A DNA stretch of 64,000 nt from Niabella drilacis (GCF_900101395.1 NZ_FMZO01000003.1:438436-502435); one strand, 5' to 3'. Positions 39,188-48,258 are shown, counted from the first letter of the stretch. The notes: generated by a model from the letters alone, not told the origin. Translations and numbers: made by a program.

Positions 39188-41230
39188 TTGCATTTTTATA
39201 GCGTGAGGTATTTAATTCTTATTTTCCTTTTTTTTAACCTGCGGGAGGCCGCTGCGCAGGAAACTGATTCTGTTAAAACGATAACGCCTGTTACGGTGCA
39301 GGCCTTTCAGCAAAAAAAAGAAGCTACGACAGCAGTAGTGCGCCGGGTAACTTACGAGCCGCCTTCGAGCAAGGCGTCGCTGGTTACTGCAATGAACACG
39401 ATCGCCGGTGTGCGGATGGAGGAACGTTCCCCCGGAAGTTACCGCATCAATATCAGGGGCAGCTCGCTGCGCTCGCCTTTTGGCGTAAGGAACGTAAAAG
39501 TATATTGGGGAGGGATCCCGCTTACGGACCCGGGCGGCAACACGTACTTTAACCAGCTGGCGTTTAATAATTTTAATTCGGTTACCGTCTTTAAGGGTCC
39601 AGCCTCCAGCATGTATGGCGCCGGCACAGGCGGGCTGATCCTTGTGGAACCGCCTGCAGAAAGGGAAAAGGGCCTGGGCCTGGAGTATTTTACCGGGAGC
39701 TACAATGCCCGCCATATCCTGGCGGACGGTACCTGGGTAAAAGATAATTATACCAATACGGTTACGTATGCGCATGATGAGTCCGACGGATACCGCGCAC
39801 AGTCGGCCATGCAGCGGAATAATTTCAGCTGGAACACACAGCTGAAATGGAACAGCCAGGAACTGACGGCTTCTGTTCTTTTTTCAGATTTATATTACCA
39901 GACCCCGGGGGCATTAACGTTGAAAGAGTTTGAGCAGGATCCCCGCGCCGCGCGCCCCAAAGCAGGCGCTTTTCCGGGGGCAGCGCAGATCAATGCTGCT
40001 ATCTGGCAAAAAACGATCACTGCAGGGGTGACCCATAAGCAAAAGTTCGGATCTTACTGGAGCAATACCACAACCGGCTATGGCTCCTATGCCCTGGTTA
40101 AAAACAGTGCGGTACGCAATTTTGAGCAACGCAGGGAACCGCATTGGGGTGGGCGTACCGTTTTTGACTTTGAAAAAAAATGGGCAGAGACCAGCCTGCA
40201 ATGGAGCACCGGCGCGGAGGCCCAGCAGGGCTATTCCACCATCCGCGTATCGGATAACAGGAATGGCCGGCCGGATACCCTGCAAACGGATGATGATGTA
40301 ACCATCGGCACTTATAGCCTTTTTACGCAGGGCATCCTTTCCCGGAAGAGCTGGACCTATACGGCTGGTGTGAGCTTCAACCGGAGCCGGCTGCTGTTTT
40401 CCCGTTTGAACGAATACCCCGTTACCGAACAGGTGTTCCGCTATAATAATGAGGTGGCGCCACGGTTCACGATCCTGAAGAAGTTCCGGCCGGCAGACCT
40501 GCTGGCGACGGTGTCCCGGGGATTTTCTCCGCCTACAGTTGCAGAAGTGCTGCCTTCCACTACCATTATCAACCCGGATCTGAAGGCAGAACATGGGTGG
40601 AATTATGAAATTACAGCCAGGAAGGCACTGTTGAGCGGGCGGCTGCGCCTGGAGGCCACCGGCTTTTATTTTAACCTGAGCCAGGCCCTGGTGCAGCGCA
40701 GGGATTCCTCGGGTGCCGATTACTTTACCAATGCGGGAAATATCCGGCAAAAAGGGCTGGAGCTATACGCCAGTTACGCCCGTTATTTTGAAGCAGGCCT
40801 GCCGGATCATCTGAACATTACCGCCAACTATGCGCACAGCCATTTTAAATACCAGGATTTTGTAAAGGCAGCGCAGCGCTATTCCGGTAACTGGGTGCCC
40901 GGTGTGCCGATGAATACGCTGAATGCCCAGCTGGACCTGGTGTTGAAGCCGGGGATCTATACAGATATCAATTATTATACGGCTTCTTCTGTTTTTTTAA
41001 ATGATGCCAATGCTGAAAGGGCGCCGGCTTATCACCTGCTGGGGATAAAGCTGGGGTACAGGAAACAAATACATGCCGTACAGGTAAATATGTATGCGGG
41101 TGTCGATAACCTGTTTAATGAAACCTATAGCCTGGGTAACGATATTAATGCCGCGGGCGGCCGCTACTATAACGCGGCGCCGCCAAGGAACTACTACCTG
41201 GGGGCCGCCATACGGGTACAAAAGAATTAA
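39188..41230 (+). CDS. TonB-dependent receptor (FecA/FhuA type)
   Basis: A 680-residue outer-membrane transporter. A short signal peptide (LILIFLFFNLREAAAQ) is followed by a plug domain (about 35-160): SLVTAMNTIAGVRMEERSPGSYRINIRGSSLRSPFGVRNVKVYWGGIPLTDPGG and VTVFKGPASSMYGAGTGGLILVEPP. The barrel with 22 strands ends in YYLGAAIRVQKN. There is no carboxypeptidase-regulatory domain. Substrate is unknown; no SusD partner is adjacent, so iron chelates, cobalamin or metal are more likely than glycans. The start is uncertain: the frame opens with TTG at 39188, but GTG at 39203 gives a tidier signal peptide (VRYLILIF). Confidence 0.9.
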   Translation: MHFYSVRYLILIFLFFNLREAAAQETDSVKTITPVTVQAFQQKKEATTAVVRRVTYEPPSSKASLVTAMNTIAGVRMEERSPGSYRINIRGSSLRSPFGVRNVKVYWGGIPLTDPGGNTYFNQLAFNNFNSVTVFKGPASSMYGAGTGGLILVEPPAEREKGLGLEYFTGSYNARHILADGTWVKDNYTNTVTYAHDESDGYRAQSAMQRNNFSWNTQLKWNSQELTASVLFSDLYYQTPGALTLKEFEQDPRAARPKAGAFPGAAQINAAIWQKTITAGVTHKQKFGSYWSNTTTGYGSYALVKNSAVRNFEQRREPHWGGRTVFDFEKKWAETSLQWSTGAEAQQGYSTIRVSDNRNGRPDTLQTDDDVTIGTYSLFTQGILSRKSWTYTAGVSFNRSRLLFSRLNEYPVTEQVFRYNNEVAPRFTILKKFRPADLLATVSRGFSPPTVAEVLPSTTIINPDLKAEHGWNYEITARKALLSGRLRLEATGFYFNLSQALVQRRDSSGADYFTNAGNIRQKGLELYASYARYFEAGLPDHLNITANYAHSHFKYQDFVKAAQRYSGNWVPGVPMNTLNAQLDLVLKPGIYTDINYYTASSVFLNDANAERAPAYHLLGIKLGYRKQIHAVQVNMYAGVDNLFNETYSLGNDINAAGGRYYNAAPPRNYYLGAAIRVQKN

Positions 41231-41604
41231 AAATTACGAGGCTGGTTAAAGGCCGCAGTTACCAGTGTGGCCGTTTCGTAGCCCTGCTTCATATTGTAGC
41301 GGGTGGTAAGGGAATTAATGTTAATGATATCCACGATCGTGCCGATAAGGCACAATCCACCGGTAAGCAGGTAAATGATCCCCAGCGCGATGTCCCCGAT
41401 AATCAACCGGTGAATGCCGGCCACCCCAACGAATCCCAGCAGGGATAACAGGAGTAGCTCCTGGCGCGACTTCCTTCTCCGCTGGTACAGCATCAGGAAT
41501 TGCTCCTGCTGCGGTACGCTCATTTCCCGGGTAATGTTGAGGATCATTACCAATTCATCGTATTCGATATCCGGTATGACCCGTAATACTTGTTCCTGGT
41601 TCAT
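41227..41604 (-). CDS. TM2 domain-containing membrane protein
   Basis: A 125-residue protein with a helical charged N-terminal part (about 1-50) and the TM2 module, two membrane helices joined by a short loop (LLSLLGFVGVAGIHRLIIGDIALGIIYLLTGGLCLIGTIVDIIN). Such proteins are common and of unknown function. The start at 41604 overlaps the end of the upstream DUF2752 gene by 50 bp; an internal Met at 41547 would avoid the overlap, but the longer N-terminus (NQEQVLRVIPDIEYDELV) is the form usual in this family and an A-rich leader precedes it. Its 3' end overlaps the convergent TonB gene by 4 bp. Confidence 0.85.
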   Translation of the reverse strand: MNQEQVLRVIPDIEYDELVMILNITREMSVPQQEQFLMLYQRRRKSRQELLLLSLLGFVGVAGIHRLIIGDIALGIIYLLTGGLCLIGTIVDIININSLTTRYNMKQGYETATLVTAAFNQPRNF

Positions 41605-41890
41605 AATTATTGTTTTTGTTGGTTATGGGTAGCGATTTGACGAGTTGCCAGATCAACACAGCGGTGGCAGGGATGCCGAGCGGATGCTCCTGCCAGGCTG
41701 CGCCGAAATTGAAATGGAGCGTATCGTGGATCGAATGCCCGATGCCACATCCCGGGCACCAGCTAATGCCTAAAGCCTTGAAGGGGCAGAGCGAAAAGGT
41801 ACTTTCGGTATTCATGAAAAATAACAGGACCAGTGCCCCCGTCCAGGTGACCGCTTCCCCGTATTGTAGCATAAATGACCGTAGCTTCAT
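41555..41890 (-). CDS. DUF2752 domain membrane protein
   Basis: A 111-residue protein with the DUF2752 signature: two hydrophobic helices around a cysteine-containing motif, FSLCPFKALGISWCPGCGIGHSIHDTLHFNFGAAW. The C-P-G-C-G arrangement may bind metal or form a disulfide; the role is unknown. The last 17 codons overlap the TM2 gene on the same strand in another frame, so the two are probably translated in a coupled way. DUF2752 and TM2 genes are often neighbours in Bacteroidota. Confidence 0.85.
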   Translation of the reverse strand: MKLRSFMLQYGEAVTWTGALVLLFFMNTESTFSLCPFKALGISWCPGCGIGHSIHDTLHFNFGAAWQEHPLGIPATAVLIWQLVKSLPITNKNNNYEPGTSITGHTGYRIR

Positions 41891-42006
41891 ATCACAAATC
41901 TACTAAACTCCGGCACTGTTTGTAAAACCGATATCGGTAAGCGGAAGCCAAACGGCGGTTAATCGGTAAGTTGACAGGTTAACGGGATGGATTGGGGAAT
42001 TTGAAT

Positions 42007-42115
42007 CACAAAGCTTCGCATGCGCGTCAGGATAAGCGGTAAAACCCTGAGTGAGGTTATACCCGGATAGCCGGCGGTGTAACCGTCGGTTTATTTTCGA
42101 TTGGTTTGCATTGAA
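42007..42115 (-). repeat. Interspersed repeat, copy B
   Basis: The reverse complement of this segment matches 19935-20038 (copy A) over about 105 bp, with many substitutions, and ends in the conserved CCTGACGCGCATGCGAAGCTT. The 41891-42371 spacer contains no gene. TTGACAGG-like units lie just upstream, near 41970. Confidence 0.65.
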
Positions 42116-42305
42116 CGGCGTTTCGCATTCAGCCTTTGGTGATCAGCGGGCAGGAACGTTAAAGGCATCGTCAAAAGGCAAACTTTGAACAGCGTTGGCT
42201 ATAGGTGTTCCGCTTTTAAAGCATCTTTAACCGGTTGAGATGCTTGTCAAAATCGGCCCTCAGGCATAAAACCAGCATCCAACATTACATTCCAAACCTG
42301 AACGG

Positions 42306-42335
42306 TTTTGTATGCCGGCTTTTTTTTTAATTTTG
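42306..42335 (+). promoter_or_regulatory. Promoter of the ClC gene
   Basis: TTTTG at 42306-42310 and TAATTTTG at 42328-42335, 17 bp apart, are an almost ideal Bacteroidota -33/-7 pair. Transcription would start near 42342, after the ATG at 42312, so the ClC protein must begin at 42372. Confidence 0.7.
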
Positions 42336-42371
42336 ATCTCATTCTGTTTTGATCATTATTTACCTCTATAT

Positions 42372-43775
42372 ATGAAAGAACAACGGGGTATCCTGTTTCA
42401 GTTGTTTATCTGGTTGCGTAAAACCGTGAAGGTTTATTTTGACCGGATCCGTAATGAGCATATGCGGGAACAGCTGCTCAAAGCCATCCCGTTCTGGGGT
42501 GGATCATTGCTGGTGGGTGGTATTGCTGTATTTTATGCTAAATTGTTCCAGTGGGCAGATCAGTTGTTTTTAACGACCATTCATCACCGGGAATGGCTGC
42601 TGTTTATTATAATGCCTGTTTGCTTTGTGGGAGCATGGTGGCTGGTAAAGCAATTACAGCCCTACGCGGCAGGCAGCGGTATCCCGCAGGTAATGGCTGC
42701 ACTGGAGCGCTCCAATACCCGCGAGCAATACAAGATCCGTAAGCTGCTGAGCATCCGTATCATCCTGGTAAAAGCAGCTTCCAGTATCGTGATGGTACTG
42801 GGAGGAGGCGCAGTAGGAAGGGAGGGGCCTACGATACAGATCGCTGCTTCGGTTTTTAAAAAGATCAATGACCTGCTGCCCCAATGGTGGCCGAAGATCG
42901 CCAATAAAAATATGATCCTTACCGGCGCTGCTGCCGGGTTGTCGGCGGCCTTCAATACGCCGCTGGGTGGTATTGTATTTGCCGTGGAAGAGCTTACCAA
43001 AGTGCATTTCAAATATTTCAAGACCGCCATTTTTACGGCGGTGATCATCGCCGGGCTTACTGCCCAGCAGCTCCTGGGGCCGTACCTGTACCTGGGTTAT
43101 CCTAAGATAAACAGCATCTCGAATGTTGTTTTTTTTGCGGTGTTGCTGGTGTCGGTGGTAACCGGTATCTCAGCAGCTTATATAGCACGTATGATCATGG
43201 GCATTTTCAGGTGGAAACAACGATTTAAAAATAACGGTCAGCACCTTTTGTTCCTGGTACTGAGCGCGCTGACCATTGCGTCTATCGGATACTTTGTAAG
43301 CGGGGCGATCCTGGGATCCGGAAAAGATCTGATGGAGCACTATCTTTTTACCGGGGATAAGCATGCACCGGCCTATGCGCCGCTTCTGAGGACCATCGGA
43401 ACCACGCTTTCGTTTACCAGCGGCGCTGCAGGCGGCATTTTTGCACCTGCGCTTAGCATAGGGGCTACTATTGGCAGCTCTATAGCCGGGTGGTTCAACT
43501 TTTCCAATACAGACACCAATGTACTGATCCTTGCGGGGATGGTTGCATTCCTGACGGGTATTACCAGGGCTCCGTTTACCTCTGCAATACTGGTACTGGA
43601 AATGACTGACCGGCACAGCCTGATCCTGCATTTGATGACCGCTGCGATCGTTGCTAATTTTGCCACCATCCTTTTTAGCAAACACGCCCTGTACGACTGG
43701 CTGAAACAGCGGTACCTGCACCAGCTGAAAACGGAGGAACCGGAAGATGCGAATGATAGGACCACCCGGGTTTAA
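42372..43775 (+). CDS. ClC-family chloride channel / H+ antiporter
   Basis: A 467-residue inner-membrane protein with about ten to twelve hydrophobic helices. The selectivity motifs are GSGIP (101-105), GREGP with the gating Glu at 151 and the ITRAPFTSAILVLEMT segment near the C-terminus. The EE pair at 206-207 (GIVFAVEEL) matches the internal proton glutamate of E. coli ClC-ec1, so exchange of Cl- for H+ is more likely than a passive channel. The frame is open from 42312, but a good promoter overlaps that start, so I use the ATG at 42372 (MKEQRGILFQL). No CBS domains are present. Confidence 0.92.
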   Translation: MKEQRGILFQLFIWLRKTVKVYFDRIRNEHMREQLLKAIPFWGGSLLVGGIAVFYAKLFQWADQLFLTTIHHREWLLFIIMPVCFVGAWWLVKQLQPYAAGSGIPQVMAALERSNTREQYKIRKLLSIRIILVKAASSIVMVLGGGAVGREGPTIQIAASVFKKINDLLPQWWPKIANKNMILTGAAAGLSAAFNTPLGGIVFAVEELTKVHFKYFKTAIFTAVIIAGLTAQQLLGPYLYLGYPKINSISNVVFFAVLLVSVVTGISAAYIARMIMGIFRWKQRFKNNGQHLLFLVLSALTIASIGYFVSGAILGSGKDLMEHYLFTGDKHAPAYAPLLRTIGTTLSFTSGAAGGIFAPALSIGATIGSSIAGWFNFSNTDTNVLILAGMVAFLTGITRAPFTSAILVLEMTDRHSLILHLMTAAIVANFATILFSKHALYDWLKQRYLHQLKTEEPEDANDRTTRV

Positions 43776-43841
43776 CACAGCGCAACGCGCCGCTGTGTGC
43801 AACCAGGTATCCTGTCAACCGGAGACTTTTAACCGGCTCTA

Positions 43842-45119
43842 TCACTTCCGCACCGCCCAGCGGATCATTTCTTTCCAGGTTGGCTTTTTGCCATACATCA
43901 GGATGCCGGTCCGGTAGATTTTGCCGGCAAACCAGGTCACAAACAGGAAGGAGGCCACCAGCACTGCCATGCTTAAGGCCAGCTGCCAGTAAGGAACGGT
44001 GCCGGGCACGCCGTAGGGAATGCGGGCCATCATGACCAGGGGGGAGGTAAAAGGAATGATGCTGCCCCATACCGCCAGCGGGCTGCCGGGGTCTTTGGCT
44101 GCGGTCATCATTATGAAGAATCCAAAAATAATGATCATGGTAATGGGGAAGCTCAGTGATTGCGCCTCGCGCATATCTTCATTTACCGTGCTGCCTACCG
44201 CTGCGTAAATGGAGGAGTAAAAGAAGAAGCCCCCAAGGAAATAGAATACAAAAAAGAGCAGGATCGCCGGCACATTGGTATCGGTGAATAATTTTTGTAT
44301 CCCGCCTACGGCGCCGGTAAGGGCGCTGTTGTTCAGAGCCCCCGAACCGGCCCTGGTAGCATTATAGATAATAAAAATAAAGGCAATCCAGAGCAGGAAC
44401 TGGGTCAGCGCCACACAGGCAATGCCAATGATCTTGCCGATCATGAGCTGGAACGGTTTTACAGAAGATACAATGATCTCAGCAATACGGTTGGTCTTTT
44501 CCTCCATAACACCCATCATAACCTGGGCCCCGTAAATGATCAGTATAAAATAGATCAGGAAGCCGGATACAAACCCGATCCCATAAGCCAGGGAGGCATC
44601 TGTGGTTTTATTTTCCGTGTTCTCTGATTTGATCTGGAGCTTGCTCTGGGTCAGCAGCTGTTGTTTTTGGGCGTCGATCCCCAGGTCCTCATATTTGATC
44701 TCGTTCCAGATGGTATTCAGTTTGGATTGAACATCCGATACGGTACCCAGCGTTTTTTTAGACCTGACTACAAGATTGTCCGGGGCATGGTCCACCATGG
44801 TATTGGCAGGTATTACCAGGTAGCCGTCAAACCCTTTCTGATCAAAGGTCCTGGCCAGTACGGCAGGATCTTCATGCAGCAGCGTTAAGGTACTGCCGGG
44901 ATAATCTTTATTGGCTTTATCGATACGCTGCTGGGTGAAGCTTCCGGATGAGTCGATGATGGCGATCTTCAGCTTTGTTCCGGCTTTTTCCGACAGGTAG
45001 GAAGTGCCAAAGATCAAACCCAGGTAAAGCAGCGGGAACAACAGCGTTGTGATAATAAATGTTTTTTTGCGGACCCTGCTGAGGTACTCGCGTTGTATGA
45101 TTAAGGATATCTTGTTCAT
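43842..45119 (-). CDS. ABC transporter permease (NatB-like, ABC-2 family)
   Basis: A 425-residue membrane protein. One N-terminal helix (TFIITTLLFPLLYLGLIFGTSYL) is followed by a large extracytoplasmic domain (about 45-165). At least five C-terminal helices follow (GFVSGFLIYFILIIYGAQVMMGVMEEKTNRIAEIIVSSVKPFQLMIGKIIGIACVALTQFLLWIAF and on), with the MEEKTNRI..E motif of ABC-2 permeases. It lies 6 bp downstream of an ATPase gene; together they would form an exporter. Relatives include the Na+ exporter NatAB; the substrate is not certain. Confidence 0.9.
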   Translation of the reverse strand: MNKISLIIQREYLSRVRKKTFIITTLLFPLLYLGLIFGTSYLSEKAGTKLKIAIIDSSGSFTQQRIDKANKDYPGSTLTLLHEDPAVLARTFDQKGFDGYLVIPANTMVDHAPDNLVVRSKKTLGTVSDVQSKLNTIWNEIKYEDLGIDAQKQQLLTQSKLQIKSENTENKTTDASLAYGIGFVSGFLIYFILIIYGAQVMMGVMEEKTNRIAEIIVSSVKPFQLMIGKIIGIACVALTQFLLWIAFIFIIYNATRAGSGALNNSALTGAVGGIQKLFTDTNVPAILLFFVFYFLGGFFFYSSIYAAVGSTVNEDMREAQSLSFPITMIIIFGFFIMMTAAKDPGSPLAVWGSIIPFTSPLVMMARIPYGVPGTVPYWQLALSMAVLVASFLFVTWFAGKIYRTGILMYGKKPTWKEMIRWAVRK

Positions 45120-45125
45120 GGAAAA

Positions 45126-46061
45126 TTAATCTTGAATCGTTTGGAATTGACGTGCCAGCGGAGTGCCTTCCACCTTGCGGATAAAAATATCATTCAGGGT
45201 GGGGAGGATCTCATTAAAAGAATCGATACTGGCCCCATGGGCTAAAAAATGAGAAAGTACCTGGTTGTTGCTTACTTCCGGGTGCTTTTGCAGGATCAGC
45301 CCATTGGCGGTTGTTTGCTTTATGTCAAATAAACCGGCCGCTTCTGTTTGGGGCGGGGCCGATGCAAAGGTGATATTGTACAGGTGTTCCTTAAACTCCT
45401 GTTTTACGCCCTGTACGGTACCATCAAGTATCTTCTGCCCTTTATTTACCAGGATGATGTGATCACAGATCTCTTCCACCTGCTCCATCCGGTGTGTGCT
45501 GAAGATGATGGTAGAGCCGCTTTTGGCCAGGTTAAAGATCTCATCCTTGATGAGGTTGCTGTTTACCGGATCCAGGCCGCTGAAAGGTTCGTCCAGGATG
45601 ATCAGTTTGGGCTGATGCAGCACCGTGGTCACAAATTGCAGTTTTTGCTGCATTCCCTTGGACAGGTCTTCTACTTTTTTGTTCCACCAGGAATCCATTT
45701 CCAGTTTGGCAAACCAGGTTTTTAAACTTTCAATAGCGTCCTTTTTCCTGAGTCCCTTCAGCTGGGCCAGGTACAGGGCCTGTTCCCCGATCTTCATTTT
45801 TTTGTATAAGCCTCTTTCCTCCGGCATGTACCCGATCTTGCCGATATCGTTGACAGGGTCAAAAGGAGCCCCGTCCAGTGTAATGGTCCCGGCATCGGGA
45901 TAAAAGATACCGGTGATCATACGTATCAGGGTTGTTTTCCCCGCACCATTAGGACCCAGCAGACCGAAGATCTGCCCCTGCGAAATGGAAAAACTAATGT
46001 CATCAACGGCTTTTTGCGTGGCAAAGTATTTTTTAAGATGCGCAACCTGCAGTAAGTCCAT
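45126..46061 (-). CDS. ABC transporter ATP-binding protein (NatA-like)
   Basis: A 311-residue ATPase with Walker A GPNGAGKT (residues 36-43), the signature LSKGMQQKLQF, Walker B LIILDEPFSGLDP and a switch His in IIFSTHRMEQVEEI. A C-terminal extension of about 85 residues is typical of the DrrA/NatA group (LVNKGQKILDGTVQGVKQEF and on). It powers the permease encoded just downstream. The pair is divergent from the gene at 46158. Confidence 0.94.
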   Translation of the reverse strand: MDLLQVAHLKKYFATQKAVDDISFSISQGQIFGLLGPNGAGKTTLIRMITGIFYPDAGTITLDGAPFDPVNDIGKIGYMPEERGLYKKMKIGEQALYLAQLKGLRKKDAIESLKTWFAKLEMDSWWNKKVEDLSKGMQQKLQFVTTVLHQPKLIILDEPFSGLDPVNSNLIKDEIFNLAKSGSTIIFSTHRMEQVEEICDHIILVNKGQKILDGTVQGVKQEFKEHLYNITFASAPPQTEAAGLFDIKQTTANGLILQKHPEVSNNQVLSHFLAHGASIDSFNEILPTLNDIFIRKVEGTPLARQFQTIQD

Positions 46062-46112
46062 ATGAACGATTTAATAATGTAAATATAGCAAACAGCCCCG
46101 GTTGTTTGTGAA

Positions 46113-46140
46113 TTGCTTTGAGGATTTTACCGCACCTTTG
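46113..46140 (+). promoter_or_regulatory. Promoter of the phospholipase C-like gene
   Basis: TTG at 46113-46115 and CACCTTTG at 46133-46140 (17-bp spacer) resemble the -33/-7 pair with C as the first base of the -7 element. The ATG follows 18 bp later. Confidence 0.5.
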
Positions 46141-46157
46141 CAGCATTATTCTAAAAT

Positions 46158-47147
46158 ATGAAGAAGAACAAACTGATCGGGATCCTTTTGATAGCACTGA
46201 TGGCCGGCCTCAGCAGCTGGGGGTTTCTCGTACACCGCACCGTAAATCAGCTGGCTATTTACGGGTTGCCCAGGAAAATGCAGGCCTTTTTTTATTCGCA
46301 TATTGACAGCCTGGTGTACAATGCTCCCCGGCCGGACCAGCGGAGGAACACAGATCCTGCCGAAGGAAATAAGCATTTCCTGGATGGTGAATATTATGGT
46401 GATAATGCTTTTGATATTGTTCCGCACAAATGGGAAGATGCGGTGGCAAAATATACAGCCGATACGCTGAAGAAATATGGAACCCTGCCTTATGTGGTGG
46501 CGGCAACACAACAAAAACTGACCGAAGCATTCCGGCGGAAGGACAAGGACAGTATTATTTTTTATGCCACAGACCTGGGGCACTATATCGGCGACGCCCA
46601 TGTGCCCCTGCATACCTCGTTAAATTATGACGGGCAGCTTACGGACCAGCGGGGTATCCACGACCTTTGGGAAACCTCTGTGCCAGAGGCGGAACTGACG
46701 GGTTTTGCCATCAGGAGCCGGCATAAGGCGCAGTACCTGCCATCGGTTGAGAACGCGATATGGGGCATTATGAAACATACGCACTCGCTGCTGCCGGCTA
46801 TGTTTGCAGCAGAGAAAGAAGTATCCAAAAGTTTTACTGATACGGCGCGGAAATACCGCTGGGAATTTCGCTGGGGAAAGAACCGCCGATTCTATTCCAG
46901 GGAATTTGCCGTGGCCTTTAATAAGGCGTTAAACGGTTCTGTTGAGGCACAGCTGATCCGCAGTGCCAATGCTTTGTCCGATTTCTGGTACACTGCCTGG
47001 GTCAATGCCGGCAGGCCCGACCTCGGCAGCCTGGTGGCGCAGCCTTATAAAAAGCAGCAGTTCCGCAGGGAACGTAAAGCTTACCGTAAGGATCATCTGC
47101 TCGAAAAGGGATGGCTGATCAGCAATAATTTCAGAACGAGGGATTGA
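46158..47147 (+). CDS. Secreted zinc-dependent phospholipase C / S1-P1 nuclease family protein
   Basis: A 329-residue protein with a signal peptide (MKKNKLIGILLIALMAGLSS). Cleavage would expose Trp21, and W-G-F-L-V-H26 matches the start of this superfamily, where the N-terminal Trp and nearby His bind the trinuclear zinc cluster. Further ligands are visible in FYATDLGHYIGDAHVPLHTSLNYDG and IHDLWETSVPE. The family hydrolyses phosphodiesters, in phospholipids (PLC) or single-stranded nucleic acids (S1/P1). Which one applies is not certain. It stands as a single gene, with a promoter just upstream. Confidence 0.87.
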   Translation: MKKNKLIGILLIALMAGLSSWGFLVHRTVNQLAIYGLPRKMQAFFYSHIDSLVYNAPRPDQRRNTDPAEGNKHFLDGEYYGDNAFDIVPHKWEDAVAKYTADTLKKYGTLPYVVAATQQKLTEAFRRKDKDSIIFYATDLGHYIGDAHVPLHTSLNYDGQLTDQRGIHDLWETSVPEAELTGFAIRSRHKAQYLPSVENAIWGIMKHTHSLLPAMFAAEKEVSKSFTDTARKYRWEFRWGKNRRFYSREFAVAFNKALNGSVEAQLIRSANALSDFWYTAWVNAGRPDLGSLVAQPYKKQQFRRERKAYRKDHLLEKGWLISNNFRTRD

Positions 47148-47212
47148 GTCGGAGTTTAAGGTTTCGCTTTCAGATCCGGCCCGGAGCATTTCCTCGTTCC
47201 GATGCTATACCC

Positions 47213-47220
47213 TACCTTTC
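47213..47220 (+). promoter_or_regulatory. Possible -7 element of pncA
   Basis: TACCTTTC matches TAnnTTTG at seven of eight positions, 16 bp before the pncA start. A -33 box is not evident. Confidence 0.4.
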
Positions 47221-47235
47221 AAGAAATAACATATT

Positions 47236-47829
47236 ATGAAATGCCTCGTCATTGTTGATATGCAGTATGATTTTTTGCCGGGGGGCGCATTGCCCGTGCC
47301 CGGAGGGGATCGGCTGATCCCGGTGATCAACCGGCTGCAGCAGGATTACGCGCTGGTAGTGGCTACCCAGGACTGGCATCCGGCGGATCATAAAAGTTTT
47401 GCATCGCAGCACAAGGGCCAAAATCCTTTCGATGTGATCGATTGGAAAGGCGGCCGGCAAACCCTTTGGCCGGATCACTGTGTGCAGGGAACCCCGGGGG
47501 CTGCACTGCACCGGGATATTGATCAGCGCCGGATCGAAGCGATCTTCCGTAAGGGTATGAACCCTGAAATTGACAGCTACAGCGGCTTTTTTGACAATGG
47601 CCATTTAAGAGCAACGGGCCTGGGCAGCTACCTGGAGGGCAGGGGTGTTGACGAGGTACATGTATGCGGACTGGCGGCGGACTTTTGCGTTAATTTTACG
47701 GCGCTGGATGCATTAGGGCTGGGATTGAGGGCTGTGATCATTGAATCTGCCACATTGCCGATCAACGCTGCGGCGTATGCAACCGTAAAACGGCAGTTTA
47801 TTGAGCGGGGCGGAGCTCTTCAGGCTTAG
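47236..47829 (+). CDS. pncA: Nicotinamidase
   Basis: A 197-residue cytoplasmic enzyme that hydrolyses nicotinamide to nicotinate for NAD recycling. The catalytic triad is D8 (IVDMQYDF), K106 (FRKGMNPEIDSYS) and C151 (VCGLAADFCVNF). The metal ligands D46 and H48 (TQDWHPADH) and H81 (WPDHCVQGT) are all in place. Length is near that of E. coli PncA (213). It is a single gene, 88 bp after the preceding one. Confidence 0.95.
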   Translation: MKCLVIVDMQYDFLPGGALPVPGGDRLIPVINRLQQDYALVVATQDWHPADHKSFASQHKGQNPFDVIDWKGGRQTLWPDHCVQGTPGAALHRDIDQRRIEAIFRKGMNPEIDSYSGFFDNGHLRATGLGSYLEGRGVDEVHVCGLAADFCVNFTALDALGLGLRAVIIESATLPINAAAYATVKRQFIERGGALQA

Positions 47830-47960
47830 TATTCCGGGCGCCTGCGTTTTATAATAAGCCGGCATCAGGTTTATTATAATGACGATCCAATGGTTTATGA
47901 GGGCATAACCCACGGTAAGACAGAGGAGACGGCCCGCCGGCGCGGGTTGTATCTGGTCTA

Positions 47961-48123
47961 AGAGCCTGTTTAAAATTCATTCAATGGCTTTATTATGGCT
48001 GTTTTGGGCTGCAACTGCGTTAAATTTTTCGCCATAGTGGCCTACTATGCCTGCAAAATTTTCCTTGTTTCGCTCCAAAATAGCTTCATAATAAATTCCA
48101 TCAATAAAATTTAAACAGGCTCT
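47961..48123 (-). mobile_element. MITE-like element, copy 2 (163 bp)
   Basis: This is the reverse-complement copy of the element at 24569-24731, the same length and with one base difference that I can find. The terminal inverted repeats are AGAGCCTGTTTAAA / TTTAAACAGGCTCT. The flanks read TA on each side (TCTA-element-TATA), so a TA target duplication is possible. It lies in the spacer between pncA and the siderophore receptor gene, disrupting nothing. Confidence 0.85.
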
Positions 48124-48218
48124 TATATCTGAAGAGAATTTTTTCCGAACATCCGGAGCAACTTTCTGAAGGCTGACCGCTTGCCTCTTGCAGTTTCAGG
48201 TACTCCCGAAATATTGTC

Positions 48219-48253
48219 TCTCAAGTCTCAAATCCCATATCTCAAGTCTCATA
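48219..48253 (+). repeat. Five phased heptamers (TCTCAAR type)
   Basis: Five consecutive 7-mers read TCTCAAG, TCTCAAA, TCCCATA, TCTCAAG, TCTCATA. The same kind occurs at 51498-51525 and, inverted, at 31862-31882 and about 24556-24570. Confidence 0.75.
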
Positions 48254-48258
48254 CCTGA

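Noticed and set aside
42312..42371. Earlier ATG start for the ClC protein
   Set aside because: A near-consensus promoter (42306-42335) overlaps this codon, so it would not be in the mRNA; the ATG at 42372 also gives the usual family N-terminus.
46158..47147. Possible toxin or phage lysis function
   Set aside because: The Trp-initiated mature protein and His/Asp pattern fit the zinc-dependent phospholipase C / S1-P1 family, and no phage genes are nearby.
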